This document shows, piece by piece, positions 49,064 through 62,600 of a stretch of DNA of 64,000 bases. Each line of letters opens with the position of its first letter. Position 1 is the stretch's first letter. Made by a program: the position numbers and the translations under genes. The stretch is from Brachypodius melanocephalos (Eukaryota; Chordata; Aves; Passeriformes; Pycnonotidae), in assembly GCA_013398615.1 (NCBI GenBank), contig VZSR01002145.1, positions 186,001 to 250,000 on the forward strand. The letters are read 5' to 3'. A model generated the notes under the pieces. It ran no database searches, was not told the DNA's origin, and saw only the letters and a list, made by a program, of their open reading frames with translations.

Positions 49064-52000
49064 GCTCCCATCCGGGCTGCAATCAGAGCCTGTGCTCCCT
49101 GCCCTGCTGTCCTGGAGGGCTGCGGGAACGGGGCTGTGGAGAGGCAGAGAGGAAAAATACCAGAATAAAGAACCCCGATCAGTTAATTGGTGAAATCCTC
49201 TTTCTCTGGTTGACTGTATTCGTTCTGACAGGAGCCTCTCCTCTTTCCCTGGAGTGCTCTGGCAAGTGAGACTCCTGCAAATAAAGCAAAGGATCTGCTG
49301 AATGCACAGCCATGCATAATTTAGGAGTGCTGGAGCCTTCTGCGCATCTCATCACAAAATGGCATTCAGTAAGTGCTAACACAACTCCTTTGTGGATAGA
49401 CATTTCTGTGAATTTCTTGTTTTTCAGTAAGATTTGGACATCAGACCCCTGCCAGGAATTAAAAATTGACCATCAGGAAGCACAGCAGCAGGGCTAACAC
49501 TTAACTGACACATGTGTGCCCACAGTCAAAATAAAGAAATTATTGTGGATTCTTGAGTGGATTGGCTTTGAAGGATAGTATGAATAAATGATGGAAGACT
49601 ACATTTTCTTTGAATTCACACTTTTCACCCATAAGTCATAAAAACAAATCTGATGTAAGAGAATATAGCTGAGAGGGGGAGAAAAGGACATCTTTCATTC
49701 TAAGGGTGTGGAGAGAAAGTGTTTTATGTCTCTGGACCAGGTGTGTGAGAGGGAAGAGCCATAACTCTTTAACTTGTGTATCAGTTCCCATCAGGTAGAT
49801 GTGTCATGCAGGGAGAAAGACCAAAGAAATAATTAAAACTAGTGTTGATATTTACATGCACTAATAGGATGTTGTGCAACATCACCTGAATGAAAATAGA
49901 GTTTGTGATTAGTAGGTGGTTCATCCTGTTTTAACAATACAGAATGATTAATTCTTCTTTTTCATGCCACAAATAGTAATTAAAGAGAAATATTACATAG
50001 TTGCACCTGATTCTCACTATACAGTTACGACAGTGTGTAAACCCAATCTTTTATTGATGAGAACAGCCACAGGTTTGAAAACTGAGTGAAGAGCATGAAA
50101 ACTACTCTGAGGCTCCCCTAGAGACGTGAGAAATCTGAAATTATTAAAACATATGGTGGCACATACTGATTACTGACAGCTCCTGCTGTGGCTGTGAGCC
50201 CTCATTTCTCTTTGACTCCAGCTTTTCTAAGGATTCTTGGCTTGGTTGGTTCCCCCCTTTCCCTTGGTAAATCTGCTGTGACGAGGAAGCCCTGCCTCGT
50301 GCCCTGGACAGTGTGACCCCATTGATGGACCGTCCTGCTGCAGGGACGCTTTGCTGGTCTCTGTTCAGTAGCATCCCCTAAGCCCCATCCCTGCTGGGTG
50401 ATGAGCAGTTTAAAATCCCACTTACCTGCACAGCCCCCTGAATCATAAGGCTTTATTCTACTGCAGTTTTTGAAAAACATTGTTGTGTATCTGATATTAA
50501 AGCTGAGTGTTTATACCTGGTATTTGAACCCCAGAGAGGGAGGGAGTATATTTGTATATGTGGTTGATATATTTATGCTGTTTGCCAAGTCCCTGTGTCC
50601 AAGGATGTTCACCAGCACTCAGTGGCTGTCGTCTGTGGCCGTTCTCTCTTTGTGTATGCATGTATATTTACTGATATTGATTAATATTTATTTCTCATAA
50701 ATAATACATCACTGTGATTTTGTGTGTGCCGTTGCAAACTGCAGGAATACACAAAGGGTAATGAATGTGGTGGTAAAGCTGCTCCATCCCTGCAGAGCTG
50801 CCTGGGGCCTGGAGGGCTGGCTCACATCAGCATCCCTGCCCACCAAGTTCTGGGCTCCAACACAGCTGGGCAGACCCTGCTGCTGTCTGGGCCCTACTGC
50901 CTGCTAGAGGAGGAAAAATTCTTTCCTCTGCCCCTGGAGGAACCCCTTTGGAGGTTTCCTCCCAAATTTGCCTTAAACCAAGACACCCAGCTAGAGTCAG
51001 GCAAGAGGGAACATGGCAGCAGCTCCCTACATCAGACGCAGGTGCCTCATGCCAGGCTGCAGGAGCAGCAGGGATGGAGTTCTGTCATTGCACAGGCAGG
51101 AGCTGGAGGCTGCCATCCTGCTGGCACATGAGGACAGAGAGCCAGGGCTGGAAGCACAGTGCTGACAACTATTGCTTCTCTGAGGAACTCGAGTCATTCA
51201 CGTCAGTAAAATGGGCAGATTCTCCCCAGACCTCACAGCCCCATTGTGCCAAGCACAGCATGAGTAAACAAGATAAAAGCTGAGCCCCTGGGCCCAGGTT
51301 CAGTCAGCTCAGATGGGAGGGAAGGAGGGAAACAAGGCACATCAGCAGCTCTTCCACCAGGAAAAGTAGGTTATTCTGAAGCAACAAACAGCAGAAACAT
51401 AAAACAACTAAACAAAAGAAAGAGAAAAGGAGATGGGATTTGGACAGAGACTGATTTATAAAATTCCAGCTGGACAGTGATACCAATTCTGGGAGCACTC
51501 TGCAGTGCATTTGGCACTGTCCCCCAGTGCTGGGATAGGGACCAACCCCACTCTCCCCAGTGAGTAGCTGTGTGTGCCCAGCTAGGAAATTCTGGACAAA
51601 TCTGGCTGTTCCAAATGGGCTTTCTGGGACCCAAGTCCTTGTGCTCACAGCTGAATCCTGGGCATCTCTGGGTGTCCTCATCTGAGTGATTATTTGCCAG
51701 CGAACCCCAGTCAGTCAAGTGCAGCCCAGTCCTCTACCCTGGTGGTTGCAATTGCTGTGTAAACTTTTTGTTGGGTATTTGTTGGAAAAGGCTAATGCCA
51801 GAATGGTTTGCTTTAGGAAAAAAAACATCCCTGCTAAATGGGACTGTTCTGCTTTGAGTAACACTCAAAGTGGTTGGTGCTGGGGCACAGCTGGAGCCTC
51901 TCATCATAGCAGGGGGAAGGCTGATCTTGCTGTAGCAGAGCAGCCTTGCTGGCAGGTTCTTTTTTTCCTCCCCTTTCCTTCAGTGAGGATACAAAAGGAT

Positions 52001-55000
52001 AGAGGGTTCTGTGCCAAAGCTAGGATGCTGAGCCCTGGGGAGTTCTGTTTTGGCCAGTGCCCTAATCCTGCTGATCTGTTCTTAAGCATGTGCTTTGATG
52101 ATCAAAAGGCAGTTCAAATATCAAACAGCACTTTGCTACCCAAGGTTTCCAAATGCTTTTTAAAGAGGACAGGACTACATGTGATGCTTACAGCATGGGT
52201 TTGGGGAGCTGGTTGGTGAGATGTCTCTGTGCACACCTGAGGCAGGATGGGCACTAAGGGTGTCTGTGCTGCAAAAGCGTGAGAATACCTTCTGCATAGC
52301 CAGGAATAGGTTTTTCAAAACAGAGTGGTTCTTCCAGGCACAATCTGGGTATTGTTAGGATGTAGTTATATGCAGAGGAACATATGTCCCTGCTTTTGGA
52401 AACTTGTGTATTCTCTGTTCTTGGAAGCACCTATAAAGTCAATGTTATTGACAGTCACTGCCTGGTTTGTCATGTGGAGTTATCTGCCACCCCAATGGGG
52501 CAGGAAGTTGCTTTTGCAATGATTTTTGGTGCTCCAGCGAAGTTCACGGATCTAAATCAGTTTGTGTCAGCTGAGTATCATCTTTTACAGATGATTTTCA
52601 GCAGAGACTGTTATTTGCAAAACAATTATTTCCATAAAATCCATCAGTTCTTCCCTCCTGGTACTGCTTTGGTCAGCCCCAGAGCTGACCGTGACCAGGC
52701 TAATGCCTCTGTTCCTGGCATCTCCATGGAGATGCCACTGCCAGCACAGCTCAGGGATGGCCTAAGACAAGCATCTTGGTGGGGCAGGGAGAAGTTCAGC
52801 AAGCCCATGTTGCCTGGGGGCATCTGGGATCCCATCTCTGCTGTCACTTTTTTGGGCAGAGAACTTACCCCTTCCCACACCACCCAGGCTTTCTGTTGGT
52901 CATGGATGATGGACCCTGAATTTCTACTTAATTTAGAGCCCACTGGTTTTCTGGGTTTGTCCTTGTACATTTGTCTTATTTTTACACTTGTCCTTAGTAA
53001 CCTGGTCCAGTTTCCGCTCTCGTGTATTTACTCCCTATAGCAAACCCCAGAGTCTGTAAGACATCAAAGATAGTACATATCCTCTTCTAAATTTGTTGTG
53101 AAATGATTGTCTGGAGGCAAATGATAATTTCCTGAGACTGCGAAAGATTGAGAAAAGCCCTGTTTCAGATGGCAGCAGCCTCAGCTCTGCAGTAGTTGGT
53201 GTCTTTGGCCATGCTGCATAAACTCCTGGTGGTTTCTGTTCCCTTGTTTTTCTGAATCACTGAATAGTCACAGCTTTGGCAATGATGCTCCAGCTTTGTC
53301 CCTGCACCATGGCCACAGAGGGGTGTTCCAGGAGAGGTGACACAGAGCCCTCAGTGCTGCCTTGCCCAATGTGAGGAGCATTTTAAGGGCTGGGTCCAGA
53401 GGAGCAATGTTCAGAGTCAAATCAGTAAGAAGAAATTTTACACCAGTGGGAGTCTCTTACGTATCTGATGTTATTTAGGAAAATATGCAGAGAGAGATTC
53501 TTTATCTTTAAATAGAGTTGCATATTTTATCTATCAAGAGAGCAAGTCTGGTGTGTCAGAATATGTAAATATGTTGAGTAGCTCTAAGGCTGGCAAAAGA
53601 GCCAATATTAAATAAAACCAGATTTGAATATCTGGCTGTCTCATATCCTCTGCTGCAGGTGCCCACCTCCTTAGGAAATAAAATATATTGTTTAACACAC
53701 TCTGAGCTGTCACAGTTAAGTTCAATACCTCCAGTGTCTAGTGCTCCTGGATGTAATTGGGATGCTGTACATTTTCCTAGTCATTACTTGGGAATGATGC
53801 TCTACAAAGTCAAGCTGAAAATCAATTGGAAAGCTGACTTCTTGCGACTTCCACAGCTTCTTTTCTTTCCTTGAAAGTTGAAGTATTTTCCTGCAAGAAA
53901 ATTGCATCAACTGAATCCCTGTGCTTATGACTTGCTTTCTGGGTTCATAGCTGCTCCATCTTATCAGAGTGGAGATTTCATTAGGGAACTTTTGAGAGTT
54001 TTTCTTTTAATTAAAGGAGGTATCATACTTCCTTGGTCAAACTACAGCTGCTAATTCCCTGCTGTCATTGTGGCATTTGTTTAATTAAGAACAAAATTAT
54101 CTGCATGACTGGAGAACTATGAGACAGAGTTTTGAACATTTACAGGGTAGGAGCTGTTGCTGGGGTAAATCAGCCCCGTTTCAGGTCCATGGAAAAAGAG
54201 CACCTTCTACTGACTGGGGACAGATTGGAATAGCAGGAGAGGGGAAGAACAATCCCTTCTCTTCCTTGGCTCTGAGCTGACAGGCATTGCTAACAATGCA
54301 GATACAGATGCCTTCCCACAGACCTCTTCCTGTTTAAGATGCACCCTTCACCTTGCTCCCGTTCTTCAAGACAACATTTTTGAAGGAAGAAATCCCTACA
54401 AAACCCCAAACAAACCCCCAGGGGTGGGTGGGTGGTGCTGCAGGGCTGCTGGAGGATGGGGAACAGGCAGCCTGGGAGATGGCCCTGGTGTCCCCTGCCT
54501 CTGGCAGCTCCTCATGTTCACAGGATTCATTTGGGGACCATCAGGACTGGCAGGCTGAGCTGGATGAATTGTGACACCAGGAGAGTCTGAGATGCTCATC
54601 ACAGCTGTGCTAAATGGGAAATTCCTAAGTGACCTGAGGTGATGATTGCTCATAACCTTTGGGTTTTGGGGTTTTTTTCTTTTTACTGGATAGACAGAAT
54701 GGAAAATTGATGTGCAAACCACACTTTTTATCCTGCTTCTGAGCAGACTGCTGAATCCACTTGATCACAGAGTTGATGTATTGAGTTTGCCCAGACCCTC
54801 GTTCTCTGCTGTCTGGTTTGACTTGAAACAATCTCCAATAAATTCAAGGCTGTAAAACTATAATAGGACCCCCACAGCAACTTCCAGTTCCTTGAATTAA
54901 AACAGGTTTTCAGAGATTTTTGCAAGGTACTGATCTTTAGTGTGTTTAATGATCATTATTAACTTCAGAACTATGTATGGTGAAATGAGAAACAGAAGGA

Positions 55001-57200
55001 AGAAGGCAGAGACGGCATGTTTGCACTGCTGAATGAGAAGACTGGTTGTTCTGGGAAGAGGCTCCTGGAGCCTGCTGTCCCATCATGCTGTGGGTATGGG
55101 GCCAGAGGGTACAGGGACAGTGACACAGCCATGGGGCTTCTGCTGTGAGAGTCCCCTTGGCTGCTCTTCACTCTCTGAGTGATCGTGTCTCATGGAGGGG
55201 CACAGGAATTTAGGCATAATTCCGCTTTGTGAGAGCCAGTGGGATGAAAACAGCACAGCAGCAACATTTGAGGTGCTAGGGGGGCTGTCTCCTCCTCCCC
55301 TGAGGAGTTTTTAATGCCTGGAAAGGTATCGACCCATTAAAAACCTCATAACAAAAAGTGAAAAATTCAGAGAAAATTTGACCTGTTAATAAAGGATTTA
55401 GCTAAATGTTTGTGTAAATATTTGTAGTGCACTAGGCTATTAGCTTTTCCAGTTAATCTGCTTTTTGTGCTAGGGGCTCTGAGTAAAATATGTTCCCAGA
55501 GTAGTTCACAATAAAAATTAGTGCTGTATCTGGCCTATTACTCTCTTCTATAAAAAGATTTTAAAAGATAAATGCAGAAGTCCCTTTCTGAGGGGGCACC
55601 GATCATTTTTCTCTCTTATGGAAAATAAAACCACTAAACGGCAACAGAAAGGACCAGTTTCTGGGAATTCTGCTTGGTTTGCTTGTCATTTTGCGAGGCA
55701 ACTTCTATTTGCAAGTGGAAAATTCTTAAGATTTTAAAATGTCACTTAGAGCATCTGCAATTGCCCTGTAGAAGAGTTTGTTCACCTGTCAGCCTTTATA
55801 AGCATACAAACATGAATTTCTTTTACTCCTGGGAAATCTTGTCCAATTCTAACACTTTTCAGTGTGGTTGGTGAGGGGATAGCCTGAAGTTAAACACAGG
55901 AATATATTATTGCATTTGACACTTTTCACAAATGTTGTGCTTAGTATATTCTGAGTATTAAATGTGGAGGACGGGCCCCTCAGCCCATGGATAAACCTGG
56001 TTCATATCAGGAGTCCAGTTAGTACCAGCAGAGCAGCTTCTGGGGCAGAGGCTGCTGAGGACCAAAATAATGAGATGCTGCTTCACTGGTGTGAGAAGAG
56101 TTGAGCACTGGCCCCTTTGCTTCTCTCTTGCTCTGTGCTCAGCTTGTAAAGCAGATACCAAGAGCTCTTCTGGTGTTATGGGGCTGGGTCACAGCAGCAC
56201 TGAAGATGGAACCTACCCAGGCCCATGTAAAACTTTTGTTTTCCAGATTCTCCTCGGTCAGTCACAATTACTGGTTGAACAGGAGTAAATGTTAATAGAA
56301 ATGTTGAGACTTACAAAAATCCTGTGTCACAAAATCACCCAGGGATCACTGGCAAGACTTTCTTGTGACTACATAAGCATGAGAGGTGAGTCCAACCAAG
56401 GTGGCTGGAGTGGTAGACACCAAGAGACAGAGCACCGAGGGACCCCAAACCAAGGGATGAAGACATTTCCCCCTCCCTTGTCAGCTGGAGGGACCAGCAG
56501 TACAAACACCAGAGCACTTACAGACCTGCTTGAAAACAAAAGGTCTTGCTCAGTCTGCCTGCCGCTAGAGTGTCTGGGGCGGGGCACAAGTAGGGAAGGA
56601 TAAAGACAAGGAATTTGTGGCCCCTCAGATTGGAAATGCTCAAGTTTGAAATATTGAAGTATTCTCAGAACTGATGCTTTGGCTGCATCTGCAGCCCTTT
56701 GGTGTCACAGGCTCCCTTGGCATCAATTGTGTTGCTGCAGCCAAGCCTAGAATTTCCCTGCCACCCCCGTGCCTCCCAAAGACAGAAAGTAGCTTTCAAT
56801 TAGCCCTGTCTGTACTTCAAAGGTTCAGCCTGCAGATCCTAACAGCAAGAACACGTACTAAAAACAAATGCTCAGCTTGAGTCCTCACCAAGAGCAAATA
56901 CTGAGGCTGCATCTGCAAAAGGCACCCAACGTTTGGTGCTGGAGGGATCTGTGTGGGGCTGGATAAACACGTAACTTAGCAACAAAGAGCAGATTGTGCA
57001 GGTTTGCAGGGAAATGTCAGAGCACAGGGTTCACATCCACTCGTACCTGTGTGAGGAGATCCCTCGCTCTGCTCTGCCCCGGCATCTCTGCGTCCGCCCT
57101 GTGCCAGGGGCTGCCCTGGGCTGGGCTCCAGCTTAGCTGGCTGCTGCTGTCCTGGGCTGGTTCAGTCACTTCCACTTCTCCATGGATCCGATAAAAAGTG
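49064..57200. other. Gene desert, no supported gene
   Basis: About 8 kb of mixed composition with many short open frames. The longest, 218 codons at 52384-53040 on the plus strand, has no recognisable domain and chance-like composition. No RNA gene or transposon was identified. Confidence 0.6.
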
Positions 57201-57376
57201 ATTATTGTCACTTTTCCGTCAAAGAGACCTGTCATGAACGAAACCTCCATGTCTTTATCCACCTCTTTCTCAATGTAATGAACAGTCCATTGAGCCAACA
57301 GCATTGCACCATGTATTTGCAGGAATTCTTGTAACAGATGTGCTGAGGCTTGGAAAAACTTTTTTAGATAAGCCAA
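57176..57376 (-). pseudogene. Unidentified protein-like open segment
   Basis: A minus-strand open segment with an unusually protein-like translation. It includes SAHLLQEFLQIHGAMLLAQW and, after VHYIEKE, VDKDMEVSFMTGLFDGKVTI and TFYRIHGEVEVTEP. The alternating hydrophobic and charged pattern suggests a helix followed by beta strands. The segment has no ATG at its start; the first ATG is internal, and an acceptor-like TTTTTCCAAGCCTCAG lies at about 57333. Below about 57176 the composition turns into ordinary GC-rich non-coding-like sequence. I do not recognise the family; an exon of an unannotated gene or an old processed fragment are both possible. Confidence 0.2.
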
Positions 57377-57558
57377 ATAATCTTTTCAATTATCTTTTGC
57401 TGAAAATATTGTATTTTTGTAGGCATTCAAGAGTGTTATGGCATAAAATACCAGACTAATTATCATTATCTTCTCTATTTTGTTTGCTGAAATATTTTTT
57501 GGAGTTGTCAAATAACAGCTATGTTGTTATTTGGGAGGGAGGGTTTAGCAGCTGGATA

Positions 57559-57600
57559 TTTCTTGACTGTGCAATGTAATCTTTCTTGACTGTGCAATTT
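57559..57600. repeat. 23-bp direct duplication
   Basis: The word TTTCTTGACTGTGCAAT occurs twice with a 23-nt offset (TCTTGAC at 57561 and 57584). A small recent tandem duplication in AT-rich DNA. Confidence 0.85.
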
Positions 57601-59532
57601 GATCTACATATTTCATTTCTAGAAGATGTTATCTAAAAGGATAGCAGCAGCAGTTCATGCTTATTTATTAGGTTTATTCCATCATGGTGGGAACAGCTTC
57701 CTCAGATGGATCTTGCCATTCCCAGGGCTGGCATGGCAGGTGCTGGGGGGCCAGGGCAGTGTTACCCCTTCCTGGCAGCCTGCTCAACCCCCCTGGCTGT
57801 GTGGTGCCACAGGCAGTGTCCAGCACGGATCTGGGCTCTGATTGCGGCCAAGCCTGGAATGAGCGAGTAAGGCTGTGTTCCTGCTTCACAGTGTGTGTGC
57901 ACATCTCAGACTCCCTCAGCTCCTACCCAGCTCCTGGAGCACTGAGCTCCTCATGCTGGAAAACAGGTTTTTCCCACAAATTTGGTCATGATGTGGAAGG
58001 CTGATGGAAAATCCCTCCAGCTGCTGTTGCAAAACACCATTCTCCCAAAATGAAGGGAAGTTTTATTGCACCATGGAGCCAGCAGAGGGGATGCATTTAC
58101 AATTCATTCTAGTTCCTCCAGGAAATTCTATTTGGCTTTGGCATGCTCTGGGGCTACTGAGACCTGGGAGAGGGGTACTGCATGTGTGGGTTCACAGTCG
58201 AGATGGGGGGTGAAGCTTTGTGCTTCAAGCATTGGTGTAGCCATTTATTAAAATTATCACTAAACCTAATGTCACCCCATCTCCTCCACTGCCTGTTATT
58301 GAGTGCTCCAGCTGGGTAATCTCATTAGAATTTGTCTCATTCTCACCTCCGGCAGCAGCCATGTACACAGCCTCACAAAAGGTTATTCACACAATATTGC
58401 ATGACCTTGATGAAAGGCTAATTTGATAAGAATTCAATTTAAAATTCCATTTGTACTGACAAACCAGGATTTTATTGATGTCACAAATTTTCAGCAATAG
58501 AAGTGACATTAGGAGCGAGGCTGCCTTGTTTGCAGGCCTGGAGGTGGACAAGGCAGAGGATTTGTATCAAAGGATCAACATACCTTGCAGCAGTTTAGTC
58601 TAAATGCTTCAGTAAACTGTTCATAAGTTTTCTTTCCTTTATTATCCCATTTTTCTTTGCGGTTGACTTAAAGAGGTCTTTGCAGTGGCAGGGACAAAGC
58701 AGTGGCTGATACGGAAGGCTGTTCCCGTATTTCCAAGCTGATTTCCTACTTGCCCTTTCATCCTTCGGTCTCCAGCAGGTTGAGCCAACAGACAGAATAA
58801 CTGAGCAGCCTGCTCTGCTCTCTGAATGGGGTGTTTATGTGAGTGCAGGTGGTTCCTGCCCTGGCAGGAGCTCGGAGGTGGCTGGGGACACACGGGGCTG
58901 AGCCGGCTGCGCTGCTGAGTAAGGCACCGATGTCTGACAGCTCTTGCGAGCACATGGGGAGTCTCTTGTCCAGCCGGTGATGCAGTGCATCAGCTGCTGC
59001 TGTGCACCAGCTTGGTTTCATGCTGAGAACCGTGTTTAATGCTTCCCGGGTGTGATCGGTCGCTGCTGATGCTGCCATCCCTGCCGTGTCCGTCACACTG
59101 CCTGCATCCCTCGTTAACCTTTCTCCACGAGCAGCCCGGGTGAGGCAGCCGGAGCGGAGGTGCTGTGCTGGCCCATTGCCAAGGGCAAAGGGAGGAGAAC
59201 GAGGGGTACAGAGAGGAGAGCAGCAGCTTGCCAGGGGCTGTGGGAGTCAGCGTATGCACAAGAAACAGCGATTGGAGTCACAGCAGCCCGTGACTCTGTT
59301 CCAGACCCAACAGGGCTCAGCACTGTGGCAATCTGTTGTTTGTATGATGCGTGTCAGGGTATGGCAGGGCGGGAGAGCCTGGAAAAGGCAACTGAAAATA
59401 ACAGAGCGCCAGTGTGGAGACGGCTGGAGAGGAGGCTGCTGGCACCTGGCAGGGGCTCCCCAGGTGTGCCCAGGCTGTTCGGGACAGCCTGGCTGTGCCA
59501 GTCCTGAGACAGCACAGCGCCTCAGCGGCCAG
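57601..59532. other. Non-coding stretch, GC-rich toward its right end
   Basis: No supported gene. From about 58850 the sequence becomes richer in G+C with scattered CpG, up to the minisatellite at 59.53 kb. The overlapping open frames on both strands there reflect base composition. Confidence 0.6.
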
Positions 59533-59652
59533 CCCGTGTCCCTGCTGCCCACGAGTGACACTGCCTGTGTCCCTGCTGCTCATGTGTGACAGCCCATGTC
59601 CCTGCTGCCCACGAGTGATACTGCCTGTGTCCCTGCTGCCCACACGTGACAC
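59533..59652. repeat. Minisatellite with a 60-bp higher-order unit
   Basis: Four related monomers alternate in length (31, 29, 31, 29 bp), each built around GTCCCTGCTGCCCACGAGTGA. Monomers 1 and 3, and 2 and 4, are closest to each other, so the array is two copies of a 60-bp dimer. The multiple-of-three period yields a repeated peptide on the minus strand (RGQQGHG, SRDTGS), with no sign of a gene. Confidence 0.9.
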
Positions 59653-62600
59653 CCAAGGCTTCACCAGGTTCTGTGCTGCCGTTCTAGGTGGCAGGAGGTG
59701 GCACAGAGCAGGACACAGGACGGGACTGCCACCCAGGAATGACAAGTCCTGTCCACTGCTGCCATAAGCTGTACATTGGCACATGCTGCAGTTACAGCAT
59801 CTGGAGAGTCACAGCTCTACAGCAGATCCAGTATTATAATTACGCTGAGTTAGTACCTTGGAAAAATCACATGTGCTCTGAAAAGAATGATATCCTGAGA
59901 AAAAAAATCATGCAAAGTAAAAAGCCAGCCTTATCTGACTTAATTTCCTTTTGCTTTGATAGATTTTGCAATAAATTACTTATTTAATGGATAGCATGAA
60001 ACATCACGCAGTGAAATTTCAAACATTCAAATGCCTTGATCATTTAATACTATTTTCCCTTCTTTATTATGCCATAGGCAGAATTTTAATTATAATATTT
60101 ATGCAAATTATGTTTGTATAATCGTATTTGAAAGACTGTGTGGATCAAATTTTCCAGCCAATTTATCTAAATACAAGCCTTAAACTTTCCCTTTATCACT
60201 GTCACAAACACTCTTCCTCCTAATTTGTCATTTTAGGCACTTCCTATTTCACTGTCACAGAAGGCTCAGTGTCATTTGCGGCCTCCAAGAAAAAACCTCA
60301 GGAGTCATAGTCAGAAAACCCAAGCCTGTATTTGCGTTCATGGGTGAGTAGAAAAATCTTAGCTTTGTATGCAAAATTACTTTTCTTTGAACTGCTTCGT
60401 TTTCCCTTTTCCTGCTGGCTCTCTTAAGTTTTGTCTCAAATGCTCACTGCCCATAACAACGATGTCTTTCCCTGTAAAAATCTGTTTAGCGCTCCTGGTG
60501 AATCCTCCTGTTGGTGTTAGTGGGTGATGATGTTTGTTAGCAAATGACTGTCTGAATGAGAAAAGCAATTAGGCAGATTTGTGAAGGACAAAACGTGTAT
60601 CGATTAATTTAATAATGACACATGCAGAATAATTTTGGACTCAAACAGAAAGTAAAGATCAAAAGGATGGGAAAAAAAACAGGTGTCTTCTAATTAGGGC
60701 ATAAATCAACAATTAGGAGCTTTCTCTGACTGCCTTTTGAAACTCCTGGCATTAATCACTGCTGTTCTGTGCATAACACTCCAAAGAAAGGAAGCAACCA
60801 ATATTTTCGCATAATTAAAGGAAATTATATATCCAATACCTTTTAATGTGATTAACAATGATAGGATAAAACTGTTTAAGAGCAGCACTTAAGAGGAATA
60901 TTATCTGCCATTATGGCTGAGCTAAATGTTCAAGGTTATATCTACCCAGCTGTGAATTTGGAAGGTTTGCCTGGTAGGTAAGATAAAACTCTTTGCTCAG
61001 ATAATGAAGCAAGTAGTACCTGGGAAAGATCATAATTGGTGCTGTGCAACAGGGCCACAGTGGTATTCAGTTACCAGCTGTCCCTGGGGTGAGCAGTGAT
61101 TGTGCCCAAAATGTCAGTACATCACAAAGATGCCAATATATAAACCAGACAGACTCTTCTGCAATAAAAAATAGATCCACTTCTAAACGCATTATGCAAA
61201 AGAGAGAGATGAATGTAGGGCTGAGCTGTTCACTTGGTCACAGCTCGGTGCTCTGCCCTGGATTCTGAAAGAGTGTGGAATCAACAGAGAAATCAGCCTG
61301 GCAAGGTTTTTCCCAGGGCTGTTTTGGGGAGGGGCTGCTGCCCTGGGGAGGCACACCAGGGTATCCCTGAAAGCCATTGTCAGGGCACAGAGGGCTCATG
61401 GGGAGAAAGGGCTGGTGGATGAACAGAACCTGCCTGGATTGGGTATTCTCTGGGTGCTCATGCTCCCCTCTCATGACCTGTGCTCCAGGCAAGGAGTGGC
61501 TTTGCCCTGGCACTGCTGGGCTCCACAGGCAGCTGCCCTGGGAGGGAGAGAGGCTCACCTGTGTCCCGTGGAGCCCATGAGTCTGTAGGGGCCCTGCTGA
61601 AGGAAGCTGAGCCACAAGAACAGGGTGCTGTGAGTCCTTGATCCAGTGGCTGCCAGCAGCTCTCCTCCCTGTGGGGAGCCAGAGCATCGCCCTCTGCTCT
61701 GTGCATCTGACCCTGTGCTAAACCCCATCACCCCTGCGAACCTTAGCAGGCAGGGGAGAAACGTGTCACTAAACGTGTACATTTGTATTTTCTTCTTAAC
61801 GCTCTGCATGAAAAGACATCACAGAGAGGGACAGAGCACTGACGTGCATGAGAATTTCTGTTAATGTGGGGTGTACAACACACATAGACGAGTTTTCATG
61901 GTGTTGGTGGATGTATTAAATGAAACAGTTACATCCTGGCACCAGCTGAGTTTTCTGGAGGCATAATCTTTTGTAAGGATGTAAGGACCTGTTAAATTAA
62001 GTAAGACCCAGTAGACGAAGTATAAATTAAGAACTCTTGTGGGCCCCCTGTCTTCTGTCTCTGAGAAGGCACCAGTGATCTCACATAGCAGAGTGCTCCA
62101 TTAGAGCTTGTGCTTCAGTGAGGCAAGAGGACGAGAGCGCTGGTAAATCCAGGTTGGAAGATAATTGTGTCCCTGTCTGCAACGCTCAGCAGTGTTATCA
62201 CAATCCCGGGTAATGAGCTGTTCCCCGAGTGACCAGTATGGAGTGTTACAGCTCGGTCTTTGGTGTCCTGAAGGGCTCAGCGAGGAGGATTGTCAGCTCG
62301 CAGCAGCACTGGGTAAAGCCATTAACCCCAGCCCCGGCCGGTGGGCGAGCACCTCGGCTCTGAGTTAGGAACACAAGCGTGGGGCTGCGAAGGAAAGAGC
62401 AGCAGGGAGCTGCTTGTGCAGGAATGCCTGCTCATGCTGAATCCTAATGACAGCAGCCTAAATACCAGTGTCTTTAGTTATTTCCTGGTTTAATTAAGCA
62501 GAACCAGGCAGCTGATGATTTTTATTTTAATTCAAGCAGAAAGCCTTTCCCCTTGCCTGAATTAATGCCAGCCCAGCGGCTGGCTGCACAGATGCCAGAG

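Noticed and set aside
52384..53040. Longest open frame outside WSCD1, 218 codons, plus strand
   Set aside because: No domain, signal or repeat pattern; high Trp/Cys/Pro scatter typical of chance; no splice or promoter context.
59317..59784. 155-codon open frame with a repeated Gly/Gln/His peptide
   Set aside because: The repeated part is the 59.53-kb minisatellite read on the minus strand; the flanks are not protein-like.
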